From positions 2,174,880 through 2,238,879 of the forward strand of contig NZ_CP080997.1 of the NCBI RefSeq assembly GCF_019645815.1: a stretch of 64,000 bases of DNA, read 5' to 3'. Source of the stretch: Mycolicibacter heraklionensis (GTDB taxonomy: Bacteria > Actinomycetota > Actinomycetes > Mycobacteriales > Mycobacteriaceae). Shown here in pieces: positions 8,851 through 19,995 of the stretch. A program made the position numbers and the translations under genes. The stretch's first letter is position 1. Each line of letters begins with the position of its first letter. The notes beneath the pieces are model-generated. The model did no database searches and was not told the origin of the DNA. It saw only the letters and a list, made by a program, of their open reading frames with translations.

Positions 8851-10290
8851 GTGGTGGAACTGACTGAAGCGGTGGTGCATGAGCCCGCTGTTAGCACTGG
8901 CAGCTGGCGTGAGCTGCTCGGTAAGCGCTATCTGGGCACCGCGGCCGTGCTGGCCGGTGGTGTGGCGCTGTACGCCACCAATGAGTTCCTGACGATCAGC
9001 CTGCTGCCCAACACGATCAAGGACATCGGCGGTGAGCGGTTTTACGCCTGGGTGACCACCCTGTACCTGGTCGGATCCGTGATCGCCGCAGCCGCGGCCA
9101 ACGCGGTGCTGGTCCGGGTGGGGTCCCGCGCGGCCTACCTGATGGGTCTGCTGTCGTTCGGCCTGGGCACGGTGCTCTGTGCGCTGGCGCCCGAGATGGA
9201 AGTTCTGCTGGTCGGTCGCACCCTGCAGGGCATAGGCGGCGGCCTGTTGGCCGGGCTGGGGTGGGCGCTGATCAACGCGGTCCTACCCAGCTGGTTGTGG
9301 ACCCGGGCGTCGGGACTGGTCTCGGCCATGTGGGGGATCGGCACCCTGGTTGGCCCGGCGGCCGGCGGCCTGTTCGCGCAGTTCGGTATCTGGCGGTGGG
9401 CGTTCGGTGTCATGGCGATGCTGACCGTGGCGATGGGCGTGGCAGTGAGCGTGGTGCTGCCGGCCGGGACCAGCGGGCACCGCGGCGAGCCGATGAAGAT
9501 CCCGGTGCGGTCGCTGCTGCTGCTGGGCGGCGCCGCGCTGGCGGTCAGTGTCGCGCAGTTGCCGCGCAGTCTCGTCGGTGCGGCAGGTCTGCTGGTCGCG
9601 GGCGCCATCCTGCTGGGGCTGTTCCTGGTCGTGGACCGGCGCTCGTCGTCGGCGGTGCTGCCGTCCAGCGCGTTCCACCCGGGCCGGGAGAAGTGGATCT
9701 ACCTGACGCTGGGCCTGCTGATGGCCACCACGAAGGCCAACCTGTACATCCCGCTGCTCGGGCAGCGGCTGGCTCACCTGCCGCCGGTGATGGCCGGCTT
9801 CCTGGGCGCCGCGCTGTCGACCGGCTGGACGTTCAGCGAGATCGCCAGCGCGTCGGTGAGCAAGGTGCGAGTGGTCATCGGCCTGGTGATCAGCGCGCCG
9901 CTGGTGATGTCGGCGGGTCTGGCGGTGGTCGCGTTCGCCCGGATGAGCCATTACAACCCGACCGCGGTCGCCGCGATCTGGGCGCTGGCACTGCTGGTCG
10001 TGGGTATCGGCGTCGGCGCCGGCTGGCCGCACCTGTCGGCGTGGGCGATGAGCTGCGTCGACGATCCGGCCGAGGGCGGTACCGCCGCCGCTGCGGTCAA
10101 CACCGTCACGTTGATCGGCGGGGCGTTCGGCGCCGGCATCGCCGGCCTGGTGGTCAACACCGCGATGAGCGCCGGCCAGCCCGCGGCCCGCTGGCTGTTC
10201 GCGATCTTCGCCGTGCTCGCCGCCCTGGGATTCGTGGTCGCCTATCGGGCCAGCCGGGGTGCCGGCGAACTCGTCGGCGGCACCGCCTGA
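8851..10290 (+). CDS. MFS drug/solute efflux transporter (Rv1634-like)
   Basis: A 479-residue major facilitator with about 14 predicted membrane helices, inner-membrane. Visible: the motif-A-like loop after helix 2 (VRVGSRAAYLMGL) and the antiporter motif C-like segment GIGTLVGPAAGG. The opening GSWRELLGKRYLG and the order after uvrB match Rv1634, annotated as a drug efflux protein; substrates are not deducible. The start is one of two tandem GTG codons (8851/8854), with no strong ribosome site. The last 49 bases overlap, tail to tail, the arsenic transporter-reductase gene, which indicates that the arsenic module was joined very tightly here. Confidence 0.88.
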   Translation: MVELTEAVVHEPAVSTGSWRELLGKRYLGTAAVLAGGVALYATNEFLTISLLPNTIKDIGGERFYAWVTTLYLVGSVIAAAAANAVLVRVGSRAAYLMGLLSFGLGTVLCALAPEMEVLLVGRTLQGIGGGLLAGLGWALINAVLPSWLWTRASGLVSAMWGIGTLVGPAAGGLFAQFGIWRWAFGVMAMLTVAMGVAVSVVLPAGTSGHRGEPMKIPVRSLLLLGGAALAVSVAQLPRSLVGAAGLLVAGAILLGLFLVVDRRSSSAVLPSSAFHPGREKWIYLTLGLLMATTKANLYIPLLGQRLAHLPPVMAGFLGAALSTGWTFSEIASASVSKVRVVIGLVISAPLVMSAGLAVVAFARMSHYNPTAVAAIWALALLVVGIGVGAGWPHLSAWAMSCVDDPAEGGTAAAAVNTVTLIGGAFGAGIAGLVVNTAMSAGQPAARWLFAIFAVLAALGFVVAYRASRGAGELVGGTA

Positions 10291-11762
10291 CGCGGTGCCA
10301 CACCTGGCAAGAGTTCGGCGATGAGCGTGTTGACGTAGTTGGCGATGTCGTCGCGGATGGCGCGGACAGTGTCGAGGGGCTGACCGGCCGGATCATCGAG
10401 TTTCCAGTCGCGGTAGGTCACGCCCGGGAAGTAGGGACAGGTGTCACCGCAGCCCATGGTGATGACGACGTCGCTGGACTCGACGGCGTCGGCGGTGAGG
10501 ACCTTGGGTGTGCTGGTGGTGAGGTCGATTCCGATTTCGGCCATGGCAGCAACGGCGCCGGGGTTGAGCTGGTCGGCGGGTTCAGTACCGGCGGAACGAA
10601 CCTCGATGCGGTCTCCGGCGAGATGGCGCAGCAGTGCCGCGGCCATTTGTGACCGACCGGCGTTGTGCACGCAGACGAACAACACGCTGGGTCTGGTGGC
10701 TGCGGTGAAGCGGGACCGCAGGGCCAGCGACGCGTAGACCAGACCGACCAGGACGGGCACCTCGATCAGGGGCCCGACCACCCCGGCGAGTGCCTGTCCA
10801 CTGGCGGCGCCCCACGTAGCGATCGCCACCGCGATGGCGAGTTCGAAATTGTTGCCCGCGGCGGTGAACGCCAAGGTGGTGGTGCGCGCATAGCCCAGGC
10901 CGAGAGCGGCCCCGACGAGGTAGCCGCCACCCCACATGACCGCGAAATAGGCCAGCAGCGGGATCGCGATACGGATCACGTCGACGGGGTGGCGGGTGAT
11001 CTGATCGCCTTGTAACGCGAAAAGGATGACGATCGTGCCGAGCAGGCCGTACAGCGCCCAGGGTCCGATCCGCGGCAACAGCCGGCTTTCATACCAGTCG
11101 CGGCCCTTGGTGCGTTCGGCCCAGCGGCGAGTCAAGAAGCCGGCGGCCAGCGGTATGCCGAGGAAGATGGCCACGGACTTGGCGATCTGCCACGGAGAGA
11201 CCGCGATGCTTGTCTGGGGCAGTCCCACCCAGCCGGGCAGCACGGAAAGGTAGAACCAGCCCAGCACGGCGAACATCACGACTTGGAAGATCGAGTTGAG
11301 CGCGACGAGGACGGCGGCGGCTTCGCGGTCCCCGCAGGCCAGGTCGTTCCAGATGATGACCATCGCGATACAGCGGGCCAACCCGACCACGATGAGCCCG
11401 GTGCGGTATTCGGGCAGATCGGCCAGCAGCAGCCATGCCAGGGCGAACATCACCGCTGGACCGACAACCCAGTTGAGCAGTAGCGAGCTGACCAGCAGTC
11501 GCCGGTCGGAGGTGACGGTGTCGAGCCGGTCGTAGCGGACCTTGGCCAGCACGGGATACATCATGATCAGCAGCCCGACCGCGATCGGCAGTGAGATCCT
11601 GTCGATCTGCACCGCGCTGAGGTCGTCACCCAGGCCCGGGATCATCCGTCCCAAGATCAGGCCGGCGGCCATGGCCAGTCCGATCCAGAACGGCAGCAAT
11701 CGGTTCAGGGTGGACAGCCGAGTGGTCGCGGCCGAGTGCATTGCCGTGGCGTCGTCGACCAT
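10242..11762 (-). CDS. ACR3 arsenite efflux permease fused to ArsC arsenate reductase
   Basis: A 506-residue fusion. Residues 1 to about 345 form a ten-helix ACR3 (BASS-superfamily) permease with the conserved helix segment GLARCIAMVIIWNDLACGD and AFTAAGNNFELAIA. Residues from about 358 are a low-molecular-weight phosphatase-type arsenate reductase: P-loop CVHNAGRS and the resolving-Cys region MGCGDTCPYFPG. It couples As(V) reduction to As(III) export at the membrane, probably with mycothiol or thioredoxin. M. tuberculosis Rv2643 has the same fusion. The ATG at 11762 overlaps the stop of the upstream dioxygenase gene by one base (TGATG), so translation is coupled. Confidence 0.93.
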   Translation of the reverse strand: MVDDATAMHSAATTRLSTLNRLLPFWIGLAMAAGLILGRMIPGLGDDLSAVQIDRISLPIAVGLLIMMYPVLAKVRYDRLDTVTSDRRLLVSSLLLNWVVGPAVMFALAWLLLADLPEYRTGLIVVGLARCIAMVIIWNDLACGDREAAAVLVALNSIFQVVMFAVLGWFYLSVLPGWVGLPQTSIAVSPWQIAKSVAIFLGIPLAAGFLTRRWAERTKGRDWYESRLLPRIGPWALYGLLGTIVILFALQGDQITRHPVDVIRIAIPLLAYFAVMWGGGYLVGAALGLGYARTTTLAFTAAGNNFELAIAVAIATWGAASGQALAGVVGPLIEVPVLVGLVYASLALRSRFTAATRPSVLFVCVHNAGRSQMAAALLRHLAGDRIEVRSAGTEPADQLNPGAVAAMAEIGIDLTTSTPKVLTADAVESSDVVITMGCGDTCPYFPGVTYRDWKLDDPAGQPLDTVRAIRDDIANYVNTLIAELLPGVAPRQAVPPTSSPAPRLAR

Positions 11763-12157
11763 CAGCAGCACGAGGCCGGGGCTGCGGCAGAGTCGGTATC
11801 GGCGATCTTGGTGTAGACCTCCCAGCGTTCTCGGTCCGGGCCGCTGACCCAGACCTTGTCCTGAGTGGCGTAGCAGCAGGTGGTGCCCATCTCCTCCTCG
11901 GTCAACAGGCCCGATTCGCTCAGGCGGGTGATCTCCTCGTGGACGATCTCGCTCGAGGGCACCTCGATGCCGAGGTGGTTCAGCGTCCCGCCGTGGCCCG
12001 GACTTTCCAGCAGCACCAGCTTCAGCGGCGGGTCGGCGATCGCGAAATTGGCGTAGCCGGGTTTGACCTTGGCCGGCTCGGTACCGAACAGCCGGGAGTA
12101 GAACGCGATTGCGGCATCGAGGTCGTCGACGTTGAGTGCGAGTTGTACGCGGGACAT
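11762..12157 (-). CDS. ArsI/CadI-family metal-resistance dioxygenase (VOC fold)
   Basis: A 131-residue vicinal-oxygen-chelate protein. It resembles CadI of M. tuberculosis (Rv2641) and the ArsI C-As lyases that demethylate organoarsenicals. The vicinal pair C94-C95 (GTTCCYATQDKVW), which binds trivalent arsenic in ArsI, and plausible iron ligands Q5, H61 (LNHLG) and E113 (WEVYT) are present. The protein ends in a second Cys pair. ATG 12157 has GGAGGTGG 5 bases upstream. It is first in the minus-strand arsenic operon. Whether it demethylates or only buffers metal cannot be told from sequence. Confidence 0.88.
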   Translation of the reverse strand: MSRVQLALNVDDLDAAIAFYSRLFGTEPAKVKPGYANFAIADPPLKLVLLESPGHGGTLNHLGIEVPSSEIVHEEITRLSESGLLTEEEMGTTCCYATQDKVWVSGPDRERWEVYTKIADTDSAAAPASCC

Positions 12158-12178
12158 GGCAACCACCTCCGGTTGTAA

Positions 12179-12254
12179 GACATATGTCGAACTAGCGATC
12201 CCGGGGTCAGCCTGCCCGCCATTTCGATATATGTCAATGAAGTATGTCAGTATG
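12179..12254. promoter_or_regulatory. Divergent arsenic operator/promoter region
   Basis: Between the two arsenic transcription units: a perfect palindrome GACATATGTC (12179-12188), and TCGATATATGTCA (12224-12236) followed by a further TATGTCA copy at 12243-12249. CATATGTCGA and TCGATATATG form an imperfect long-range inverted repeat. On the minus strand TTGACA (12237-12232) can serve as a -35. The repeated A/T-rich ATGTC half-sites are typical of ArsR/SmtB operators. Confidence 0.6.
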
Positions 12255-12259
12255 GATGC

Positions 12260-12619
12260 ATGCCGAAAGCGTTGCCGGTGATCGACACGACCGCGCCGGT
12301 GTGTTGCGCCCCGGTTGCCGCAGGGCCCATGACTGACACCGATGCATTGCAGATCGCTTTGCGGCTCAAGGCGTTAGCGGATCCGGTTCGGGTCAAGATC
12401 GTGTCGTATCTGTTCAGCTCGACCGCCGGAGAGGAGAAGTCCGGCGACCTGGCCACGGTCCTGGGCTTGAGTGAATCCACGGTCAGCCACCACCTGACGC
12501 AGCTGCGTAAGGCCGGTTTTGTGGTGTCGGACCGGCGGGGGATGAACATGTTTCACCGGGTGCGGCCGGATGCCTTGCAGGCTTTGTGCGCGGCCCTGGA
12601 CCCCAACTGCTGCATCTAG
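12260..12619 (+). CDS. arsR: ArsR/SmtB-family arsenic-sensing repressor
   Basis: A 119-residue winged-helix repressor, divergent from the resistance genes. The recognition helix is in LGLSESTVSHHLTQLRKAGF, with the wing in DRRGMNMFHRV. It lacks the classical ELCVCDL sensor in helix 3. Instead it has vicinal cysteines C15-C16 near the N-terminus, C110, and a C117-C118 pair at the end. An N-terminal Cys pair as As(III) ligand is known from the Corynebacterium glutamicum ArsR, so a similar atypical site is plausible. An internal ATG (residue 24) would lose C15-C16. It ends 3 bases from the convergent GT39 gene. Confidence 0.9.
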   Translation: MPKALPVIDTTAPVCCAPVAAGPMTDTDALQIALRLKALADPVRVKIVSYLFSSTAGEEKSGDLATVLGLSESTVSHHLTQLRKAGFVVSDRRGMNMFHRVRPDALQALCAALDPNCCI

Positions 12620-12622
12620 TGG

Positions 12623-14155
12623 TTACCGGCTGGCTTTGATCACCTGGGCGAAGGTGAACTGCCAGCGTTCCACGGCGTAGAAGCGCAGCGCGTGCAGCAT
12701 CTGACCGTCGGGTGTGCGGGCGAACCGGGTGCCCACCGGCAGCGCCGCTGCCGCCTGATGGGCCGGCAGGCTGCGGTCGTGATCGGTGATCGCCCAGATC
12801 GTCGGGCAGCGGTCGAACTGGTCCTTCAGTGCCGACACCGACAGGTGTCCGTCCCACAGTTGCCCCAAAGTTTGGCGGTGCGGGCCGAGGCCGGGGTCGG
12901 TCAGCTTCGCGAACGCCTCGGGGCGCGCCGCGGTCAGCGCCCGGATCGGGCCGGGTAGCCACCTGGTGGTGTTGTCGATCAGCAGGCAGTCGCCGGGCTG
13001 GGCGTGCGCGACGATCACGTCGGCCACCGCGCTGTAGTCCCAGCCCTTCTCCTTGGTGTAGCGATCGCGTTGATTGGCAATGTAATTGGGCACTGCCGCG
13101 ATCGCCAGCAGTGCGACGACGCCGATGACGGCGCGGCGCGAACCAACGATTGTGGTGACCGCGATCGCCAGCGCGATCGCCATCGCCGGAGCGGTGCTGA
13201 TCAAATACCGCGGGTAGTAAACGGGTTTCACCAGCACCGAATAGGCCAGCGTGGCCACGGTGGGAATGAGGATCCAGGCCACGCACAGCACCACCAGCCG
13301 TCGTGCGTCGTCGTCAGGGGCCCGGCGGGTGCCGGTCCGAACGGACACGACGGCGGCGGCGAGCACCAGCCAGGCCAGGATTGCGAACGGCACACTGTTG
13401 TCGAAGTACTGCTGCTCGACGATTTCGATGACGGTGTGCGGGCTCAACGGCCGGATCCAGGCGACCTGCCGGATCTGCCCCTGGCTGAACCAGAGGAACG
13501 GGGCCAGCGCGGCCAACGCGATACCGGCCGCCGTTGCCCATCTCCGCCTCGCCGAACCCTCGCCCCCCACCGCACGCAGCGCCACCGCGTGTACCGCCAC
13601 CATCAGCACGGTGAAGGTGTTCAGCAGCGTCGCCGCCACGAGCGCCACGCCGTAGCCCGTCCACAGTCGCACGGTGTTGCGCCGGGCCGCGGTCACCCAC
13701 AGCACGGTGAGCCAGACCGCGGCCATCGCCGAGAACGCATAGGGGCGTGCCTCGACGCCGGCCCATGTCATCCTCGGCAATATCGCGTAAAGCGCACCGG
13801 CGCAGACCGATACCTGTCGGCCGGTGAACCCGCGTGCCAGCACCACCACACCGGCGGCCCCTAGCCCGACTGCCAGACTGCTCGGCACCCGCGACCAGAA
13901 TTCGGTCGCGGGGAAGACGGCAAACCAGCCGTGCATGAATAGGTAATACAGCCCGTGCACCGCGTCGATGTGGGTGAGCAATCGCCACAGTTCCGGAAGT
14001 GAGCGGTGCGTCGACGCCGAAATGGTGGCTGCCTCGTCGAACCACAGAGACGGCCGGCTCGCACCGATCACGCTGATCAACGTTGCCGCTACGGCGATTA
14101 CGGCCGCGTCCGGTGAGGGCGGCGGGCGGGGTGGCGGGCCCGCATCCGTACGCAC
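12623..14155 (-). CDS. GT39-type polyprenol-phosphate mannosyltransferase (Rv1635c/CapA-like), 5' end cut by an IS
   Basis: A polytopic membrane glycosyltransferase; at least 510 residues remain. The catalytic loop SRPSLWFDEAATISAS after the first helix has the DE pair of GT-C enzymes, and about ten helices follow. By position and character it corresponds to Rv1635c, reported to add the first mannose cap to lipoarabinomannan. An IS256-type element sits just before the first helix. The in-frame GTG at 14155 is the first start in native sequence; the frame also stays open into the IS to 14467. Joining the two IS flanks restores an upstream GTG at 15709 in frame. Function probably depends on whether a downstream start is used. 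Confidence 0.75.
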   Translation of the reverse strand: MRTDAGPPPRPPPSPDAAVIAVAATLISVIGASRPSLWFDEAATISASTHRSLPELWRLLTHIDAVHGLYYLFMHGWFAVFPATEFWSRVPSSLAVGLGAAGVVVLARGFTGRQVSVCAGALYAILPRMTWAGVEARPYAFSAMAAVWLTVLWVTAARRNTVRLWTGYGVALVAATLLNTFTVLMVAVHAVALRAVGGEGSARRRWATAAGIALAALAPFLWFSQGQIRQVAWIRPLSPHTVIEIVEQQYFDNSVPFAILAWLVLAAAVVSVRTGTRRAPDDDARRLVVLCVAWILIPTVATLAYSVLVKPVYYPRYLISTAPAMAIALAIAVTTIVGSRRAVIGVVALLAIAAVPNYIANQRDRYTKEKGWDYSAVADVIVAHAQPGDCLLIDNTTRWLPGPIRALTAARPEAFAKLTDPGLGPHRQTLGQLWDGHLSVSALKDQFDRCPTIWAITDHDRSLPAHQAAAALPVGTRFARTPDGQMLHALRFYAVERWQFTFAQVIKASR

Positions 14156-14187
14156 CGGGGCCGGGCTCAATACCTGGCTCAACGGCG

Positions 14188-14195
14188 TGTGCTGT
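14188..14195 (+). repeat. Left 8-bp target-site duplication of the IS256-type element
   Basis: TGTGCTGT here and again at 15658-15665, directly outside the two IS ends. An 8-9 bp duplication is the IS256-family norm. Confidence 0.7.
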
Positions 14196-15657
14196 GGGTA
14201 AGTCCCCTGGGGTGGTGGGGTTTCGGGAGGCGGTCCGGCCAGGGTTGAAGGTCCCGGGTGTGTCGGTGCCGGTGTTGGGGTGGGCCATCGCGTAGTGATC
14301 GGTGAGTTACCTACCAAGTGACTCAACAGGAAGACACACGACGCGATGACCCAGAACCATTCTGCCCTGCTGGCCCAGCTCGATGCACTCAAGTCCGCCG
14401 ACTCCGGTGCGGTGTTCGCTGAGCTGATCCGCGCCGGGCTGCAGGCGCTGATCGAGGCCGAGGCCACCGAGGCGATCGGGGCCGGCCGCTACGAGCGCAC
14501 CGGCGGGCGTAGCACGCAGCGCAACGGGCACCGCCCCAAGACGGTGGCCACAACCGCGGCGATATCGAGGTGGGCATCCCCAAGCTGCGGGCTTAGCTCG
14601 TTTTTCCCGTCGCTGCTGGAACGCCGCCGCCGCATCGACAAGGCCCTGCACGCGGTGATCATGGAGGCCTACGTGCACGGGGTGTCCACGCGCAGCGTCG
14701 ATGACCTGGTAGCCGCGATGGGCGTCGAATCCGGGGTGTCCAAGTCGGAGGTCTCCCGGATCTGCGCCAAGCCTCGATACCGAGATCGAGGCGTTTCGCA
14801 CCCGCAGCCTGGCTCACACGCAGTTTCCGTACGTGTTCTGCGACGCCACGTTCTGCAAGGTGCGGGTCGGGGCGCATGTGGTCTCCCAGGCCCTGGTGGT
14901 GGCCACCGGGGTCTCGATCGACGGCACCCGCGAGGTGCTGGGCACCGCTGTCGGCGATAGCGAGTCCTTCGAGTTCTGGCGGGAGTTCCTCGCCTCGCTC
15001 AAATCGCGTGGTCTGTCCGGGGTGCACCTGGTGATTTCCGATGCCCATGCGGGCTTGAAAGCTGCGGTGGCCCAACAGTTCAGTGGGTCGTCGTGGCAGC
15101 GGTGCCGGGTGCATTTCATGCGTAACCTGCACACCGCCGTGGCCGCGAAGCATGCCCCCGCGGTGACCGCGGCGGTCAAGACGATCTTCGCCCACACCGA
15201 CCCCGAGGGAGTCGGCGACCAGTGGGACCGCGTCGCCGACACCCTCGCCGAATCGTTTCCGAAGGTCGCGGCCATGATGGGCGAGGCCAAGACCGATGTG
15301 CTGGCGTTCACCGCGTTCCCGAAGGCCCACTGGCAGAAGATCTGGTCGAACAACCCCATAGAACGGTTGAACAAGGAGATCAAGCGCCGGGCCGATGTCG
15401 TGGAGATCTTCCCCAACCCCGCGGCGTTCCTGCGCCTGGCGACGGCGGTAGTCATCGAAGCCCACGACGAATGGCAGGTCACCCGCCGCTATCTCTCCGA
15501 TGTCTCCATGGACGAACTACGCACCGTCATCGCCAAGAAACACACCGCCGAAGCGCTTGCCAAACAACACCAAATCGCTTAGCGTTCACCATGACTCGTC
15601 GATCACGACGCATGAACCACGTCCGATCCGAAGTCCACCACTCCACGGGACGCTATC
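14196..15657 (+). mobile_element. IS256-family insertion sequence (decayed), about 1462 bp
   Basis: The element is bounded by an 8-bp direct repeat. Its subterminal inverted repeats are GTCCCCTGGGGTGGTGG (from 14202) on the left and, read from the other end, GTCCCGTGGAGTGGTGG (ending 15651). Inside is a mutator-type transposase with three frame disruptions. The ends are well preserved although the transposase is broken, so it is probably immobile unless helped in trans. Confidence 0.85.
14346..15582 (+). pseudogene. IS256-family (mutator) transposase, frameshifted
   Basis: A DDE transposase related to IS1081/IS256. Collinear pieces are clear: the N-terminal region (LIEAEATEAIGAGRYER), then FFPSLLERRRRIDKAL ... 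GVSTRSVDDLV, then in another frame CDATFCKVRVGAHVVSQALV, SDAHAGLKAA, AFTAFPKAHWQKIWSNNPIE and EIKRRADVVEIFP. The frame is lost by -1 near 14558 and regained by +1 near 14594; a second +1 near 14770 puts the catalytic half out of frame. The C-terminal part is open from 14833 to 15582. The first catalytic Asp lies in the CDATF segment, downstream of the last shift. A functional full-length product is unlikely. Confidence 0.88.
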
Positions 15658-15665
15658 TGTGCTGT
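15658..15665 (+). repeat. Right 8-bp target-site duplication of the IS256-type element
   Basis: TGTGCTGT, identical to 14188-14195. The sequence beyond it (15666-15887) holds the displaced original 5' end of the GT39 gene and the USP promoter region. Confidence 0.7.
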
Positions 15666-15887
15666 CGGTAGCGGTGACGGTGATAACACTCCACGCTACC
15701 GGTCGACACGACATGTCAGCTACGTCACGAGGACCGTCAAACCGGGCTTTCTGGCCGGTCAGACGGCTGCGCGCACCGCGGCGCAAACGACATGTGACGT
15801 CAATCGCCCCCATCGAGGCCGTCGACGCGTTAATGTCGCCATGGCTCAATTTGCGAACAGGCGACCAATGCACCGGGAGGGTTACGA

Positions 15888-16334
15888 ATGAGCGGCTACA
15901 AGACCGTGGTGGTCGGTACGGACGGCTCGGACTCGTCGCTGCGCGCCGTCGACCGTGCGGCTCACCTGGCATCGGCTGAGGGCTCCAAGGTCGTCATCGC
16001 CACTGCCTACCTGCCGCACGCCGACGACCCCCGCGCCGCCGACGCTCTCAAGGACGAGGGCTACAAGGCCTCGGGCAACGCCCCGATCTACGCCATCCTC
16101 AAGGAGGCCAAGGAGCGGGCTATCGCTGCCGGCGCCTACGAGGTGGAGGAGCGGGCCATCGTCGGTGCCCCGGTCGACGCGCTGGTGGAGCTGGCCGAGT
16201 CGGTCAAGGCCGACCTGCTGGTGGTCGGCAATGTCGGCCTGAGCACCATCGCCGGGCGGCTGCTCGGTTCGGTGCCGGCCAACGTGTCGCGGCGCTCCAA
16301 GATCGACGTGCTGATCGTTCACACCACCGGGTAA
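15888..16334 (+). CDS. Universal stress protein, single domain (Rv1636-like)
   Basis: A 148-residue UspA-fold protein. The N-terminal strand and Asp motif (YKTVVVGTDGSDSS) and the nucleotide-binding G-x2-G-x9-G-S/T pattern (VVGNVGLSTIAGRLLGSVP) are intact, so it should bind a nucleotide. The M. tuberculosis orthologue Rv1636 binds cAMP with high affinity, which would make this a cAMP buffer or sensor. An adenylate cyclase gene lies 15 kb away in the same window. ATG 15888 follows GGGAGGG. The upstream region has been separated from its old divergent partner by the IS element. Confidence 0.92.
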   Translation: MSGYKTVVVGTDGSDSSLRAVDRAAHLASAEGSKVVIATAYLPHADDPRAADALKDEGYKASGNAPIYAILKEAKERAIAAGAYEVEERAIVGAPVDALVELAESVKADLLVVGNVGLSTIAGRLLGSVPANVSRRSKIDVLIVHTTG

Positions 16335-16344
16335 TCCCCGGATA

Positions 16345-17031
16345 TCACCAACCCCGTTCGCGCCATTCGGCAAGATGCGGGCGCTCGACCCCCAACACGG
16401 TGTCGTCTCCGTGCCCGGGGTAGACGACGGTGTCGTCGCCGAACCGGTCGAACACCTTGCGGCTCACATCACCCAGCAGGCGCTCGAAATCCCCGGGCTG
16501 CCAAGTCTTCCCGACTCCGCCCGGAAAGAGGCAGTCGCCAGTAAACAGTTGGGTCACACCGCCGGTGGCCGGGCCGTCCAGCGCCAGCGCCACCGACCCC
16601 TCGGTGTGGCCCTGCAGATGGATCACGTCGAAGCCCAGATCGCCCACGGTCACGGTGTCGCCGTCGGCCAGGATGCGGTCCGGTTTCACCGGCAGCGGTT
16701 CGGCGTCCAGGGCGTGCGCGGCCGTCGGAGCCCCGGTGGCCTCGGCCAGCGCGGTCAGCGCCTGCCAGTGGTCGAAGTGCTGGTGGCTGGTGACGATCAG
16801 CGCCACGTCCGGGGCGTACTCGCGCACCAGCGCCACCAGGTTCTCGGCGTCGTTGGCCGCGTCGATCAGCAGTGTCTTGCCGGTGTTGGTGCAGGTCACC
16901 AGGTAGGCGTTGTTGTCCATCGGCCCCACCGAGGCCTTGATGATCGTGGCCCCGGGCAGGGTGCGCCTCGCCGCGGTACCGGGTTCGACGTGTCCGGTGT
17001 AGTTGTCGTCAACCGCGATCTTGGAGGTCAT
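16345..17031 (-). CDS. Metallo-beta-lactamase-fold hydrolase (glyoxalase II-like, Rv1637c)
   Basis: A 228-residue MBL-fold protein. Zinc ligands are visible in TSHQHFDH (HxHxDH), the later LQGHTEGSVAL, LFTGDCLFPGG and VVYPGHGDDT. These are glyoxalase II-type motifs; the natural thioester may be a mycothiol conjugate in this genus, which is inference. I use ATG 17031 (MTSKIAVDDN); an in-frame GTG three codons upstream (17040) is an alternative. The frame is open much further only because it runs antisense through uvrA. It is divergent from uvrA with 57 bases between. Confidence 0.88.
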   Translation of the reverse strand: MTSKIAVDDNYTGHVEPGTAARRTLPGATIIKASVGPMDNNAYLVTCTNTGKTLLIDAANDAENLVALVREYAPDVALIVTSHQHFDHWQALTALAEATGAPTAAHALDAEPLPVKPDRILADGDTVTVGDLGFDVIHLQGHTEGSVALALDGPATGGVTQLFTGDCLFPGGVGKTWQPGDFERLLGDVSRKVFDRFGDDTVVYPGHGDDTVLGVERPHLAEWRERGW

Positions 17032-17059
17032 GTCCGCCACGGTACTGGCCCTGAGCTGG

Positions 17060-17088
17060 TTGTCGGTAGCGCCACCTAGCATGGACCC
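17060..17088 (+). promoter_or_regulatory. PafBC/RecA-independent-type DNA-damage promoter of uvrA
   Basis: TTGTCGGTA, 8 bases (17069-17076), TAGCAT (17077-17082), then 6 bases to the GTG start at 17089. It matches TTGTCRGTG-N8-TANNNT at every defined base except the last G of the -35-side box. The spacing implies transcription starting at or next to the start codon (leaderless). Confidence 0.75.

Positions 17089-19991
<2,903 letters not shown>

Positions 19992-19995
<4 letters not shown>

Noticed and set aside
12623..14467. Full 614-residue GT39 protein starting inside the IS element
   Set aside because: The first 90 residues are translated from IS DNA in antisense and are low complexity; the native protein more likely begins in the original flank or at 14155.
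15710..15887. DosR-type box upstream of the universal stress gene
   Set aside because: A GGACC-N-CAAAC stretch near 15740 has too few matches to the 20-bp DosR palindrome to support a call.
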